DNA of 64,000 bases from DASQZK01 sp963771005 (GCA_963771005.1 CAVYRO010000010.1:1-64000); one strand, 5' to 3'. Counted from the stretch's first letter, positions 46,143-55,272 are shown. Notes: generated by a model not told the origin, from the letters alone. Numbers and translations: made by a program.

Positions 46143-46994
46143 TCAGAAATATTTTTCCCCAAGCAGGTGGTTGGCCAGGCGGCTGGCACCAATCCGGAAC
46201 CGCTGAGGTTTCACCCATTCGTTGCCCAGTATCTGGTTTACGATGAGATAGTAGCTTATGGCGGTTGAAGCGTCGGAAATGCCTCCGGCGGGTTTTATTC
46301 CTGCTGTTTTGCCTGTAATCCTGTTAAAGTCACGGATGGCTTCGCACATTATAAAGACAGCCTCGGGCGTTGCCCCTGTCTCTGTTTTTCCTGTGGAGGT
46401 CTTGATGAAATCTGCGCCCGATTCAAGGCAGAGAAGAGAGGCATGCCTGATCTTTGCAAAATCTTTCAGCACTCCCGTTTCCAGGATCACCTTCAGGTGT
46501 GACTTTCCCATAATATCTTTGATCTTCTTTATCTCATCGAAAATATACCCGTATTTTCCCTCGAGAAATTTTCCCACGGGCATGACAATATCCACTTCAT
46601 CGGCTCCCTCCTCAAGCACCAGCCGCACTTCATTTAGTTTTATCTCAGTGAAAGTCTGGGATGATGGGAATGAACCTGCAACGGAAGCTATCTTCACATT
46701 TTTAGCCTCAAGATTAGATTTGACAAGCGGTACAAAAGCCGGATACACACAAATTGCCGCAACATTAGGAAGATCAGGGAATTTTGCGGGAAGCTGATTG
46801 ACCTTCCTGACATAATTCATCACTTTTTCATCCGTATCGGATACATCCAGGGTAGTAAGATCGATCGTGCTGAAGATATGTTTCATGATTTCCCGGTCCT
46901 TTACCTGTGTACTCCGCGAAACGATCTTTTCAGTTTTAGCGCTGATCTCAGACGGGTTCAGTTCAAGATCGTATTTTTCATCAAGCTTTATCAT
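46143..46994 (-). CDS. deoC: deoxyribose-phosphate aldolase
   Basis: DeoC splits 2-deoxyribose-5-phosphate into glyceraldehyde-3-phosphate and acetaldehyde in nucleoside catabolism. The 283-residue protein has the Schiff-base lysine in DFIKTSTGK, the general acid/base lysine in TAGIKPAGGISD, and DEVDIVMPVG. It is somewhat longer than the short E. coli type at the N-terminus. It is the third gene of dtd-mazG-deoC, 33 bases after the pyrophosphohydrolase. Confidence 0.95.
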   Translation of the reverse strand: MIKLDEKYDLELNPSEISAKTEKIVSRSTQVKDREIMKHIFSTIDLTTLDVSDTDEKVMNYVRKVNQLPAKFPDLPNVAAICVYPAFVPLVKSNLEAKNVKIASVAGSFPSSQTFTEIKLNEVRLVLEEGADEVDIVMPVGKFLEGKYGYIFDEIKKIKDIMGKSHLKVILETGVLKDFAKIRHASLLCLESGADFIKTSTGKTETGATPEAVFIMCEAIRDFNRITGKTAGIKPAGGISDASTAISYYLIVNQILGNEWVKPQRFRIGASRLANHLLGEKYF

Positions 46995-47027
46995 GTTTAA
47001 ACGGGTTAGGTTGTTTTCATTCCGGGA

Positions 47028-47357
47028 TCAAGGCCGGAGCTTATCATTGTCGAAATGCCGCCTGGCATCCCGGTTGGTTTTTTTCTCAAGGTTCTTTTCC
47101 AGGGCATGGGTGAGATCTGTCCCCGTCTGATTGGCGATGCAAAGCAAAACGAAAAGGACATCAGCCAGTTCGTCGGCAAGATCCATTGGTCCGGGATCTT
47201 TTCCCGGAGATTGTTCTCCGTAGGTCCTAGCCATGATCCTTGCCACCTCACCTACTTCTTCGGTCAGGATCGCCATATTTGTAAGTTCGCTGAAGTACCT
47301 CACCCCGTAGGTTGAGATCCAGTTGTCCACTTTTTCCTGTGCTTCCCGGATAGTCAT
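47028..47357 (-). CDS. MazG-like nucleotide pyrophosphohydrolase
   Basis: A 109-residue all-alpha NTP pyrophosphatase. Metal-binding motifs are EEVGE (33-37) and DELAD (62-66), the MazG/iMazG pattern. Such small enzymes hydrolyse (d)NTPs, often house-cleaning oxidised or non-canonical ones. Its ATG shares one base with the dtd stop (TAATG overlap), so translation is probably coupled. Substrate is unknown. Confidence 0.92.
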   Translation of the reverse strand: MTIREAQEKVDNWISTYGVRYFSELTNMAILTEEVGEVARIMARTYGEQSPGKDPGPMDLADELADVLFVLLCIANQTGTDLTHALEKNLEKKTNRDARRHFDNDKLRP

Positions 47358-47809
47358 TATTCCTTATTTTTTGTGTCGATGATAAGGGTTACAGGGCCGT
47401 CATTCACCAGTTCAATGTCCATGTGGTCACCGAAAATTCCATGAACTGGTTTTTTCCCCGTTTCCGATTCCACTGCTTTCAGGAATTCATCATAAAGGGG
47501 CCTGGCCATCGAGGGATCACCTGCCTTTGTGTAAGACGGCCTGTTTCCTTTCTTTGTGCTGGCATGCAGGGTAAACTGTGAAATTATCATGATCTCCCCG
47601 TCAATTTCACCCACCGGGAGATTCATGATGTTGTTGGCATCATCGAAGATCCTGAGCCTGGAGATTTTCGCACTCAGCCAGATCACATCTTCCATGGTGT
47701 CTGAGGATTCAATTCCGGTAAGTACAACCAGACCCTTTCCGATTTCACCGTGATGACCACTCTCAGTCTTCACCGAAGCTTTTGACACTCTTTGAATTAC
47801 GGCTCTCAT
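47357..47809 (-). CDS. dtd: D-aminoacyl-tRNA deacylase
   Basis: Dtd removes D-amino acids (and glycine from tRNA-Ala) mischarged on tRNA. From ATG 47809 the 150-residue protein begins RAVIQRVSKASV and has the two active-site signatures SQFTLHAST and NDGPVT, with the Gly-cis-Pro dipeptide. The frame is open upstream to 47923, but that extension has no homology. It heads the dtd-mazG-deoC unit. Confidence 0.95.
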   Translation of the reverse strand: MRAVIQRVSKASVKTESGHHGEIGKGLVVLTGIESSDTMEDVIWLSAKISRLRIFDDANNIMNLPVGEIDGEIMIISQFTLHASTKKGNRPSYTKAGDPSMARPLYDEFLKAVESETGKKPVHGIFGDHMDIELVNDGPVTLIIDTKNKE

Positions 47810-48114
47810 GCTTTCCTGTTTCAAGGGGAGGACAAAAATAGAAAAAATATTCCCTACTGAATTTAAATTTAGCAAGCATTTTTTTGAAAAGCGAATAATT
47901 GAAGATATTAAGGAATTTTGCAATTTTCGAATGATCCGGCCGGATCGTTCAGGATTTGCAACTGTTCAGCTACAGGTTATCGCCGCGATTAAGGAGGAAA
48001 GGCCATCCCCTTCCCACGGTGGCGGGACTTTATATTATCCCGTAAAATAGTAAGTTCTGGGAGGTGAGCCGGTTAATACTTTTGGTTTTCCCGGCTGCAG
48101 GAATAAAAAAAGCC
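47810..48114. other. intergenic spacer between the receiver gene and dtd
   Basis: 305 bases with no gene seen on either strand. It contains one minus-strand -7 match for dtd (TATTTTTG, plus 47833-47840) without a -33 partner. An imperfect AGCCGG/CCGGCT inverted repeat at 48067-48096 follows the receiver gene but lacks a T run. Confidence 0.35.
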
Positions 48115-48525
48115 TCAGGTTTTTAAAGCTTTATTGAACTGATTGATGATAATCTCGTAAAGCGTGTTTTTCCGGATAGGTTTCGAGACATAATCATCGC
48201 AGCCGGCATCCAGGCATCTGATCTTATCATCCCCGAGAGTATAGGCAGTCTGAGCCACTACCGGAAGTTCGGGACGAAATCGTTTGATATATTCGGTGGC
48301 CCTGTACCCATCCATGATCGGCATCTTGATATCCATCAGCACCAGGTCAAGGGCAGGATTTTCCCGGACCATGTCCACGGCCTGCTGTCCGTTCCAGGCA
48401 TGCAAAACATTGGCACCTGTTTTATGTAGAAGGGTTTCGATATAAAGATAATTGATTTCTTCATCTTCTACGATAAGGATCGTTTTGCTCTCCCAATTCA
48501 TGCTTTCAGCCTCATTTTCCACCAT
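48115..48525 (-). CDS. single-domain response regulator
   Basis: A 136-residue stand-alone receiver domain: acidic pocket IVEDEEIN, phospho-acceptor Asp in LVLMDIKMPIMDG, the conserved Thr/Ala region VVAQTAYTL and Lys in DDYVSKPI. No output domain is present, so it acts through a partner protein, as CheY or a phosphorelay intermediate does. The sequence resembles receivers of hybrid kinases. No histidine kinase is in the window. Confidence 0.92.
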   Translation of the reverse strand: MVENEAESMNWESKTILIVEDEEINYLYIETLLHKTGANVLHAWNGQQAVDMVRENPALDLVLMDIKMPIMDGYRATEYIKRFRPELPVVAQTAYTLGDDKIRCLDAGCDDYVSKPIRKNTLYEIIINQFNKALKT

Positions 48526-48634
48526 AAACTCAATTTTTTGACAACCCTTCTTTGTACGGTGAGCCTGTTTTTTTGTTTTGATATTGCCGGATAATTTTTA
48601 GGTCCGTATGCTGGTGCCAGGGGTAAATGGGCTG

Positions 48635-49822
48635 CTAAAAACTGAGCTTGTAACGGATATATCCGAAGAAATAATTATTCCTCTCCGGCGCTGCAATATC
48701 GCGGCCGCTGAATTCTCCGCTGAATATCTGCATGATAAGGGAAAATTTCATATCATCGCGCAGTGAGTAGTCAACGGTTGGTCCGGTATAATACCCTTTC
48801 AGATCGGGGAAATACATAGCGGAAAGCGTCAGGTTGAGAAGGGGAGTAATCGGATATCCCGCGCTGCCAAAGAGATTCCATTTCGTGAAAGCCAGTTGTT
48901 TTACCGTAAGGCTCTGCTGATAATAGAGGAGAAAGTCATTGAGATTAAAATGAGCGGACAATGCTGCATACAAACCTTCAATCTGGATATAAAGGGAGTT
49001 CCTGAAGGTATAATCACCGGAGAGGTCGAGGTAGAAAATACCGGTGGTATCCGCGAAATTTTTTACGGGTCTGAAATAACTCGTTTCACCACGGAAACCC
49101 GCTCCTTTGACAGAGCCAGACCATCCCGCTCCGGCTACATAGTCCGATTCCGCAAAAATCCCACCGAGGAATTGAAAGTCATAATTCCATTTGTTAAAAC
49201 GGTAATAACCCGCTGCGGTGACATTATCATTACCGTCGAGTTTCGCGGCAACCTCCGCACCCGAGGCATACCCAGTATAATATTGAAACCTAAGAGCATC
49301 GCTGCCGGGTTTTTCAATATAGTCGAAGTCAAAATAATTCTGGACATTGAATATATCATTGGGATTCCACACAAAGCTTTGTCCCCAGTTGATGCGTTGT
49401 CTGCCGGCGGTAGCCACAAAACTGCCCCGGGTATATTGAAGATAGGCCCTGTCTATGGTGGAATTGAGAAAAAAAGATTTTTCATTGAGGATATTCAGGG
49501 AAAGATCGAAAAACGAATTTTCATTATCAATGGATTCGGCATATACCGGAAAAAGTTCGATGGTTTGCCCGTACATGAATCTGTTCCGGAACTGGAGGCT
49601 TGCTGTCAGGTGAGAATTGGGATACCAGTTGAGGTTGATCCGGTTGTGGATGAGATTGTCGGTTAGCCATTCCCCGTCGGCTTCAGTGAACATGACCGAT
49701 TGCATATTCGAGATATACCCCTTGACATTGAATTTGGAAGGCTGTATATCCTGTCCTTCCGATAACCCGGCAAAAGCAATCAGCAACAACAGGATGCAGC
49801 CGGTAGAATTCAAAAGCCTCAT
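48635..49822 (-). CDS. outer-membrane beta-barrel protein of the tetR operon
   Basis: A 395-residue protein with a signal peptide (to about SEGQ, residue 24). It has alternating amphipathic strands and ends in Phe (YIRYKLSF), the usual barrel C-terminus. The sequence ATAGRQRINWGQSFVWNPNDIFN resembles DUF1302-like barrels. It is the last gene of the operon with the ATPase (14 bases upstream), two permeases, the LolA-like carrier and tetR. It would be the outer-membrane end of the proposed export route. Substrate is unknown. Confidence 0.82.
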   Translation of the reverse strand: MRLLNSTGCILLLLIAFAGLSEGQDIQPSKFNVKGYISNMQSVMFTEADGEWLTDNLIHNRINLNWYPNSHLTASLQFRNRFMYGQTIELFPVYAESIDNENSFFDLSLNILNEKSFFLNSTIDRAYLQYTRGSFVATAGRQRINWGQSFVWNPNDIFNVQNYFDFDYIEKPGSDALRFQYYTGYASGAEVAAKLDGNDNVTAAGYYRFNKWNYDFQFLGGIFAESDYVAGAGWSGSVKGAGFRGETSYFRPVKNFADTTGIFYLDLSGDYTFRNSLYIQIEGLYAALSAHFNLNDFLLYYQQSLTVKQLAFTKWNLFGSAGYPITPLLNLTLSAMYFPDLKGYYTGPTVDYSLRDDMKFSLIMQIFSGEFSGRDIAAPERNNYFFGYIRYKLSF

Positions 49823-49836
49823 TTGTATTTGTTTTT

Positions 49837-50562
49837 TCAGCTCCTGGCCTTACCGGTGGGTTTCATGGACTCTTCCGGTGTGCGACTCTTGTCGGAGATC
49901 ACCTTACCGTCTTCGATCGTAATGATGCGGTGAGCCTTCCTCACTACACGCTGATCGTGGGTAGAGAAAATAAAGGTTATTTTTTCTTCCCGGTTCAGCT
50001 TTTCCATTATATCGAGAAGATTTTCGGTTGATTTTGAATCAAGATTGGCCGTCGGTTCATCGGCCAGGATGAATTTGGGTTTGGAAGCCAATGCGCGGGC
50101 AACGGCAACCCGCTGTTGCTGTCCGCCGGAAAGTTTACCGGGCCGGCTTTCAGTACGGTCACCCAGCCCGACAGCCTCCAGGAGTTCGAAGGCTCTTCTG
50201 TCCCTTTCCTTTCTTTCCCTTCCCTGGAGATGCATGATGAACTCAACGTTTTCCCTTGCGGTGAGAACCGGTATCAGGTTATAGGCCTGGAAGACGAATC
50301 CTATATTTTTCATCCTGAAATCAATGAGCTTACGGGAAGAAAGTTTCCCGATGTTTATCCCGTCAATGATCACTTCACCACGGGTGGGATCATCGAGGCC
50401 ACCTATAATATTCAGAAGGGTGGTCTTACCGGAGCCGGAGGGACCTACAATGGCGGCAAATTCCCCCTCCTGGAAATTCAGATCAATACCGTTTACCGCA
50501 TGAACGGCTACCGCCGATTCATTGTAAACTTTGTAAAGATCTTTTACTTCAATAATATTCAT
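49837..50562 (-). CDS. LolD/MacB-type ABC transporter ATPase
   Basis: The 241-residue protein has Walker A GPSGSGKTT, Q-loop FVFQAYNLIPVLTA, signature LSGGQQQR, Walker B FILADEPTANLD and switch STHD. It belongs to the LolD/MacB/FtsE type, which powers mechanotransmission from the cytoplasm to periplasmic partners rather than classic membrane transport. The C-terminal extension (about 220-241) is charged. It lies between the second permease (41 bases upstream) and the barrel gene. Confidence 0.93.
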   Translation of the reverse strand: MNIIEVKDLYKVYNESAVAVHAVNGIDLNFQEGEFAAIVGPSGSGKTTLLNIIGGLDDPTRGEVIIDGINIGKLSSRKLIDFRMKNIGFVFQAYNLIPVLTARENVEFIMHLQGRERKERDRRAFELLEAVGLGDRTESRPGKLSGGQQQRVAVARALASKPKFILADEPTANLDSKSTENLLDIMEKLNREEKITFIFSTHDQRVVRKAHRIITIEDGKVISDKSRTPEESMKPTGKARS

Positions 50563-50603
50563 GATCCTGTTATATATCCTGTTAATAAATAATTTACTTT
50601 ACT

Positions 50604-51830
50604 TCATGCATCCGACCTCACTGCATCTGCCGGATTAAGCTTAAGGGCTTTCAGGGCCGGATAGACAGAGGCCAGGACCCCTGTAAGGATTACAAGAACA
50701 GTTGTCATAAGGATCATTTGGGGATGCAGCACCGTATAAACTGTGGAATTGTAACCCAAAGCGGAAAAGCCTTCACCATAGAGTCCCGAAAGATTGAGTC
50801 CGCGTGTATGAAAATACCCGGCTAAGGCAGTGCCGATAAGGATGCCAAAGATCCCGCCGGTAAATGACAGCAGTACGGTTTCCAGCATGATCATCCCAAA
50901 AACCCTTCTCTTGTTCATGCCCACAGCCATAAGCATCCCCAGCTCTTTCACCCTTTCCAGGACAACCATCAGCATTGTGTTCACGATGCCGAATCCAAGC
51001 GCCAGCAAAATAATGATGATAAAAATATACATGTAATAATCCATGGTCTCGGTGAGATAGTTCAACTCGGGCATGATCTCGAACCATTCCTCTACGTTCA
51101 ATCCCGGTTTCATATCATGGATCACGGTGGAGACTCTGCCTGATAATTCGGGGTCGTCAAGACTGACCGCTATCTCGTGAGCGCTGTTGGCAGGCAAAAG
51201 AGTAAGCTCCCGCAGGTCACGATACCGCACAAAAGCGGTGGATTCATCGAAAGGAGTACTAACCGTGCGAAAAATACCACCGATCCGGAATTGCGAGTAT
51301 ACCGGGTAGCCATGTGCATCAAGAATACCGGCTACGATCTTGGATCCGATACCTACGCCGAGCTTTTCGGACAATTTCTGCCCGATTAGAATGGGTCTGC
51401 CTGATTTCAGACTGTCAAGGTAATTGCCTTCGATCACCTTGGTGTAAAGATCCGTAACCTCACGCTCCGCCCCGGGCTCAACACCGTAAAGTTTGACCCC
51501 ACTGCCTTTTTCAGCTGAGTTAATGATGGCATTCACGATGATCCTCCGGCTGGAAGCCACGACCCCCCGGATCGTATCAATGTGGTCCAATAGGCTATCC
51601 GAACCGGTAAAATAATTTTTGATATCATTAACCTTCATGAAATCGGGAAGATGGACCTGGATATCAGAGATCTGGGTCTTAATGGCAGATTCAAGTCTCT
51701 GGTTAGCCATGCCTCTCATGAACGCCATGGAAAAAATACCGGCAAAGATGCCAAGGGCAATAGCGGTTATGACAACTCCGCTTCTCAATCGGTTTCTCCA
51801 GATATTCCTCCATGCAATTGACCAGATCAT
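50604..51830 (-). CDS. FtsX-family ABC permease (second of pair)
   Basis: A 408-residue permease with the MacB/LolC layout. One N-terminal helix (GVVITAIALGIFAGIFSMAF) is followed by a large periplasmic MacB_PCD domain (about 40-265) and three C-terminal helices, the FtsX domain. Conserved ERVKELGMLMAVGMNKRRVF sits between the helices. It is paired with a homologous permease 15 bases upstream. The pair with one ATPase resembles LolC/LolE with LolD. Confidence 0.92.
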   Translation of the reverse strand: MIWSIAWRNIWRNRLRSGVVITAIALGIFAGIFSMAFMRGMANQRLESAIKTQISDIQVHLPDFMKVNDIKNYFTGSDSLLDHIDTIRGVVASSRRIIVNAIINSAEKGSGVKLYGVEPGAEREVTDLYTKVIEGNYLDSLKSGRPILIGQKLSEKLGVGIGSKIVAGILDAHGYPVYSQFRIGGIFRTVSTPFDESTAFVRYRDLRELTLLPANSAHEIAVSLDDPELSGRVSTVIHDMKPGLNVEEWFEIMPELNYLTETMDYYMYIFIIIILLALGFGIVNTMLMVVLERVKELGMLMAVGMNKRRVFGMIMLETVLLSFTGGIFGILIGTALAGYFHTRGLNLSGLYGEGFSALGYNSTVYTVLHPQMILMTTVLVILTGVLASVYPALKALKLNPADAVRSDA

Positions 51831-51845
51831 AGGATATATTATTTA

Positions 51846-53063
51846 TTAGTCCCGTATTGCTTTGATAGCCTTCATATTGCCTACATTGAAAAAGGGATAA
51901 AGAGAGATCATAACCGTGATGATAAGGACAGTGATCACCTGGTTCATGAATACTTTGGGTGCCACGGAAAACATAAATACCGGCTGCAGGCCCATGTCTG
52001 TCATAGCTTTTGCAGCATCGCCGCTTATCGGGATTGGATTGTTCAGTAAATAAATGATCACGGGAATGCTGGCAACAAGTCCGGCGATAACACCTATAAT
52101 GCCCATGTAAATAGTTTCATAAAGCAATACACTCCCCAGGTTATATTTCTGCATACCCACAGCAATCATGATCCCAAGTTCTTTTCTCCTTTCGGCCATC
52201 ATCATCATGATAGTCCCGAGGATGCCGAAAGCGATGACCATGTAGAGGATAGCCTTCATCACGATACCGCCGGCGCGGTCCCCATTTATCATCTGGACCA
52301 TTTCGGGCTGCATTTCATCCCAACTCATGACCGAATACCGTGAATCAATGGATCGGTCAAGTGCCCTCATGGCCGGTTTTACATCCGAATAATCGGGCAC
52401 CATCAGGACGAGCGAGGTGAGAAGACCGGGCGCGGAGAAAAACTCCTGGGCCCTTCCGATCTCAAGATAGGCGAACTGCTTGTTAAGTTCCGGCGACGGA
52501 AAAGTCAAAATTCCCCGAATCACGAACTCATCGGCAACCGTATTTCCATAATAGCCCTGGCTTAGCAAAGCGAGCGTATCGTTGACGCCTGCATTCAGAT
52601 TTTTGGCCAGGCCTTCGGCGAGAAGGATCCCATTGCCTTGGGCACCGAAATAGTTTCCCGCAGTAATCCATCTTGACAGGTTCGTGACGCGGTCTTCCTT
52701 TTCCGGATTGATCCCAACTACCATGGCCGGCTGAGTAAGGTCTCCGGCGGAAACAAGGGCAAAAGATTCAAGCCGCGGGGTCACGTAGCTTACCTCCGGA
52801 ACTTTACCTATTTTCCCGTATAGTGAATCTGTAGGTTCGAATGAGTTATACAACGTTTTGTTTTCCCAGTAATTCCTGTCATGAACCTGGATATATCCGC
52901 TGTAGAACTTAACCACATTGTTGATCATATTGCTGTATGATCCCTCCTGCATCGAACTCATAAGGGTGGCAAAAAGGACGCCGAAAAATATGGAAGTAAC
53001 AGTTATCATTGTCCTTCGGCGGTTCCTCCATAAATTTCTCCATGCCATTATGTAATTCTTCAT
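51846..53063 (-). CDS. FtsX-family ABC permease (first of pair)
   Basis: A 405-residue permease with the same four-helix layout as its neighbour: N-terminal MAWRNLWRNRRRTMITVTSI, the periplasmic domain, then FtsX helices with ERRKELGIMIAVGMQKYNLG. The two are clearly paralogous but diverged, fitting a heterodimer. Unlike LolE, no lipoprotein is needed to explain it; its substrate could be a lipid, a lipoprotein or a polyketide-like molecule. It is 24 bases after the LolA-like gene. Confidence 0.92.
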   Translation of the reverse strand: MKNYIMAWRNLWRNRRRTMITVTSIFFGVLFATLMSSMQEGSYSNMINNVVKFYSGYIQVHDRNYWENKTLYNSFEPTDSLYGKIGKVPEVSYVTPRLESFALVSAGDLTQPAMVVGINPEKEDRVTNLSRWITAGNYFGAQGNGILLAEGLAKNLNAGVNDTLALLSQGYYGNTVADEFVIRGILTFPSPELNKQFAYLEIGRAQEFFSAPGLLTSLVLMVPDYSDVKPAMRALDRSIDSRYSVMSWDEMQPEMVQMINGDRAGGIVMKAILYMVIAFGILGTIMMMMAERRKELGIMIAVGMQKYNLGSVLLYETIYMGIIGVIAGLVASIPVIIYLLNNPIPISGDAAKAMTDMGLQPVFMFSVAPKVFMNQVITVLIITVMISLYPFFNVGNMKAIKAIRD

Positions 53064-53087
53064 GCCTTGTACTTTTGGGACAGGTTT

Positions 53088-53849
53088 TTATCGTACATTC
53101 TTCATATTCTGGATTGAAAAGAAATCATCCCCGATGTCTATATTGAATTTCATATTTCCGAATAGCATTGTTGTTTCGTGATCCTTCTTTTCTACCGGCA
53201 CCATGGTGAACTTCGTTGGGATCGTCCGGTCACCAACATCCGTGATATCCGACATCTCTTCCCGGTTGATGAGGTTGCCGGATTCATCATAATATTCATT
53301 TTTCAAAGCATAAAAATCCTTTTCGGATATCCAGGTGATAATTTTTCCCCAGACTACCGGGGCATTCTCATGCGGGACCATCTCGATCTTGTAACAATTA
53401 TGACCTGAAACGATCTCCGTACCAAGGATCTTATGTTCATAATCATTTACGATGGATGATTCTTTCACAAGGTCGTCATTAGTGAGGTCCGATCCCATCC
53501 AGGATTGCATCATCATAGACGGAGGGATCTTTATTATCCGGCCGATGGATGGAAGCCAGTTCCACATTTCATTTCCCCGTTTCAGGAATACCTGTCCGGC
53601 TTCCTGGGCCGGAGAGGTAACATAAATGAGAGCGTATTTTGTGCCCTTCATCCAGGATTTGAAAGAAAGCGTTCGGTCCCATTTCGGCCGGTGTATCGTC
53701 ATTGTCACTTCCGAATAATTGGACTGGCCCTGCATCAGATCATAGGATTTCTTTACCATTTCTTTTGCCGTTAAATCCTGGGCATTGAGCCCATTTACAG
53801 AAATTATAAAAATGGTGAAGATAGATACTACTAAAAACTTGACAATCAT
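53088..53849 (-). CDS. LolA-like outer-membrane lipoprotein-sorting protein
   Basis: A 253-residue periplasmic protein with a signal peptide (about 1-24, ending LNAQ). The sequences FLKRGNEMWNWLPSIGRIIKI and WMGSDLTNDDLVKES mark the 'outer membrane lipoprotein-sorting protein' (LolA_like) family. The fold is an open beta-half-barrel that can hold acyl chains. Despite the family name, a role in lipoprotein sorting has not been shown for this branch. Here it is cotranscribed with two permeases, an ATPase and a barrel protein, so a shuttle role across the periplasm is plausible. Confidence 0.88.
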   Translation of the reverse strand: MIVKFLVVSIFTIFIISVNGLNAQDLTAKEMVKKSYDLMQGQSNYSEVTMTIHRPKWDRTLSFKSWMKGTKYALIYVTSPAQEAGQVFLKRGNEMWNWLPSIGRIIKIPPSMMMQSWMGSDLTNDDLVKESSIVNDYEHKILGTEIVSGHNCYKIEMVPHENAPVVWGKIITWISEKDFYALKNEYYDESGNLINREEMSDITDVGDRTIPTKFTMVPVEKKDHETTMLFGNMKFNIDIGDDFFSIQNMKNVR

Positions 53850-53861
53850 CGATATAAAGTT

Positions 53862-54437
53862 TTACAGGTACATTTTAATTAATTTATTCTTAACTTTTTC
53901 CAGAGGATAAAAATCGGGATTCAAAAGGTAATTGAAAGAGATGCCGTCAAGCATGGATCCGAAAATCATAGCTTCTGATTCGGGATCATCATGCCCTATG
54001 GACGCAAAATACCCCGTCAGTACCGAATACATTTCCCTGAAGGTATTGCTGATCTCCCCGCCGACCATCTTCATGACCGCCGGCTGCATGATAACGGAAA
54101 AGTAAAGACTCCAGAATATCCTGTTCCCGGAGATCATGCGAAAAGTTTCTTCAATCAGGATCCGGAATTCATTTTTTGTAAAATTTCCTTCGTTGCCGGG
54201 TTGCATGAAAACGGCTATCTTTTCGATCCCGTCACGGAAAATATCCCTGAGGAGTTCTTCTTTGCTGTTATAGTAATTGTACATCAACCCTTTGGAAATA
54301 CCTGCTTTATGCGCTATCATCCGGATGGTTGTCACGTAGTAACCCTCTGATGCAAAGAGTTCAAGAGCGGCTTGCCGGATCAGTAACCGGCGGGATTCCC
54401 GGATCTCTTCAAATTGTTCTTCGGTTCTGGGTGACAT
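53862..54437 (-). CDS. TetR-family repressor, first gene of the export operon
   Basis: From ATG 54437 the protein has 191 residues. The N-terminal TetR helix-turn-helix is complete (IRQAALELFASEGYYVTTIRMIA, then GISKGLMYNYYNSKEELL), followed by a ligand-binding helical domain. It is first in the operon, 12 bases before the LolA-like gene, and a 16-base dyad overlaps its promoter, which suggests autorepression relieved by a ligand, perhaps the export substrate. A GTG at 54452 is also in frame. Confidence 0.93.
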   Translation of the reverse strand: MSPRTEEQFEEIRESRRLLIRQAALELFASEGYYVTTIRMIAHKAGISKGLMYNYYNSKEELLRDIFRDGIEKIAVFMQPGNEGNFTKNEFRILIEETFRMISGNRIFWSLYFSVIMQPAVMKMVGGEISNTFREMYSVLTGYFASIGHDDPESEAMIFGSMLDGISFNYLLNPDFYPLEKVKNKLIKMYL

Positions 54438-54488
54438 TATTTTTATTTCCACATTAGCCCGGCTTTATCAAGGGCAGGTTTGTATTGG

Positions 54489-54504
54489 TTGAACGAACGG
54501 TCAA
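54489..54504. promoter_or_regulatory. candidate TetR operator
   Basis: TTGAACGAACGGTCAA is an imperfect 16-bp dyad of the form TTGA-N-CG-NN-CG-N-TCAA (12 of 16 positions symmetric). It overlaps the end of the -7 element and the expected +1 of the tetR operon, the usual place for autorepression. Confidence 0.55.
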
Positions 54505-54532
54505 AGATAAAATGAAAAAGATAGTTTGTCAA
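54502..54532 (-). promoter_or_regulatory. promoter of the tetR export operon
   Basis: On the minus strand TTG (plus 54530-54532) and TATCTTTG (plus 54502-54509) are 20 bases apart, a full match to the phylum's consensus. The predicted start is near 54496, about 60 bases before the tetR ATG. The last TTG of the -7 element is also the first part of the operator dyad. Confidence 0.6.
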
Positions 54533-54612
54533 GGAAATTCCGGAAAATTTTTTTTCATTACTGTCGAAGCGCAAGCCTTCTTGGGCAGGGGGTTGGGGAG
54601 GAGGACTCTTTG

Positions 54613-55140
54613 TCAGACTTGTTTACCCTTGGGTTGTTCCGTAAATTCCTTCAGGTAATCTTTCAGGTTCCCGTCTTTTTTGGCTTCCATCAGGTTCCTT
54701 AGTTCACCCCTGATGGATACGTGATTCCTGGAATTTTTGCAGTAGTCGGTAAATATCAGGAAACCATTATAGGAAATATCATCCTCTTTGGAGGTATTTC
54801 TGCTATCATTCTCCAGTACATATCTTGTCATGCATGCCATATAGACGATGAGCAATTCGGGATTGTCACTGGAAATTTTTACGATCGGTTCATTCAGGGG
54901 AAAAAGGTATTCAGGTGTACCTCTCATCCAGTCTATCAGGAAGTGCATTGCATCACTTTTATTGCTGGTCCTTTTGTCGATGGGTGCGGAAAGGATATCA
55001 TTGGCTGCCTGGAGGGCAGCCTTTTCAGCATTCACATAATCCTGATCTGTCTGGAGATGGATATTTGCATATGGCAGCCGCTTCTGTGCGTGAAGGCCGG
55101 TGAATGAGAAAAACAGTATGGCTATAACTAAGTGTTTCAC
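54613..55140 (-). CDS. small secreted protein, unknown function
   Basis: A 175-residue protein with a clear signal peptide (KHLVIAILFFSFTGLHAQ). The body is mostly helical and soluble, with FLIDWMRGTPEYLFPL and a fairly acidic C-terminus; no domain is recognised. It lies 160 bases upstream of the tetR promoter on the same strand, so it is probably not part of that operon. Confidence 0.65.
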   Translation of the reverse strand: MKHLVIAILFFSFTGLHAQKRLPYANIHLQTDQDYVNAEKAALQAANDILSAPIDKRTSNKSDAMHFLIDWMRGTPEYLFPLNEPIVKISSDNPELLIVYMACMTRYVLENDSRNTSKEDDISYNGFLIFTDYCKNSRNHVSIRGELRNLMEAKKDGNLKDYLKEFTEQPKGKQV

Positions 55141-55272
55141 GGCAAAAATTATTAAATTAATACTCTTTTTAAAAGTTCCGCGACAACAGCGGGTTATGAC
55201 ACTTACCTATCACCGTAATGGATCAAAACCTTTCAATTTCGCAGATACAGCTCTTTTATCTAAGGATCCTCA

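Noticed and set aside
48067..48096. AGCCGG/CCGGCT repeat as terminator of the receiver gene
   Set aside because: No T run follows on the minus strand, and pairing is short with a long loop.
48896..49666. Long plus-strand frame of 256 codons
   Set aside because: It lies opposite the barrel gene of the tetR operon and shows no domain or proper start context.
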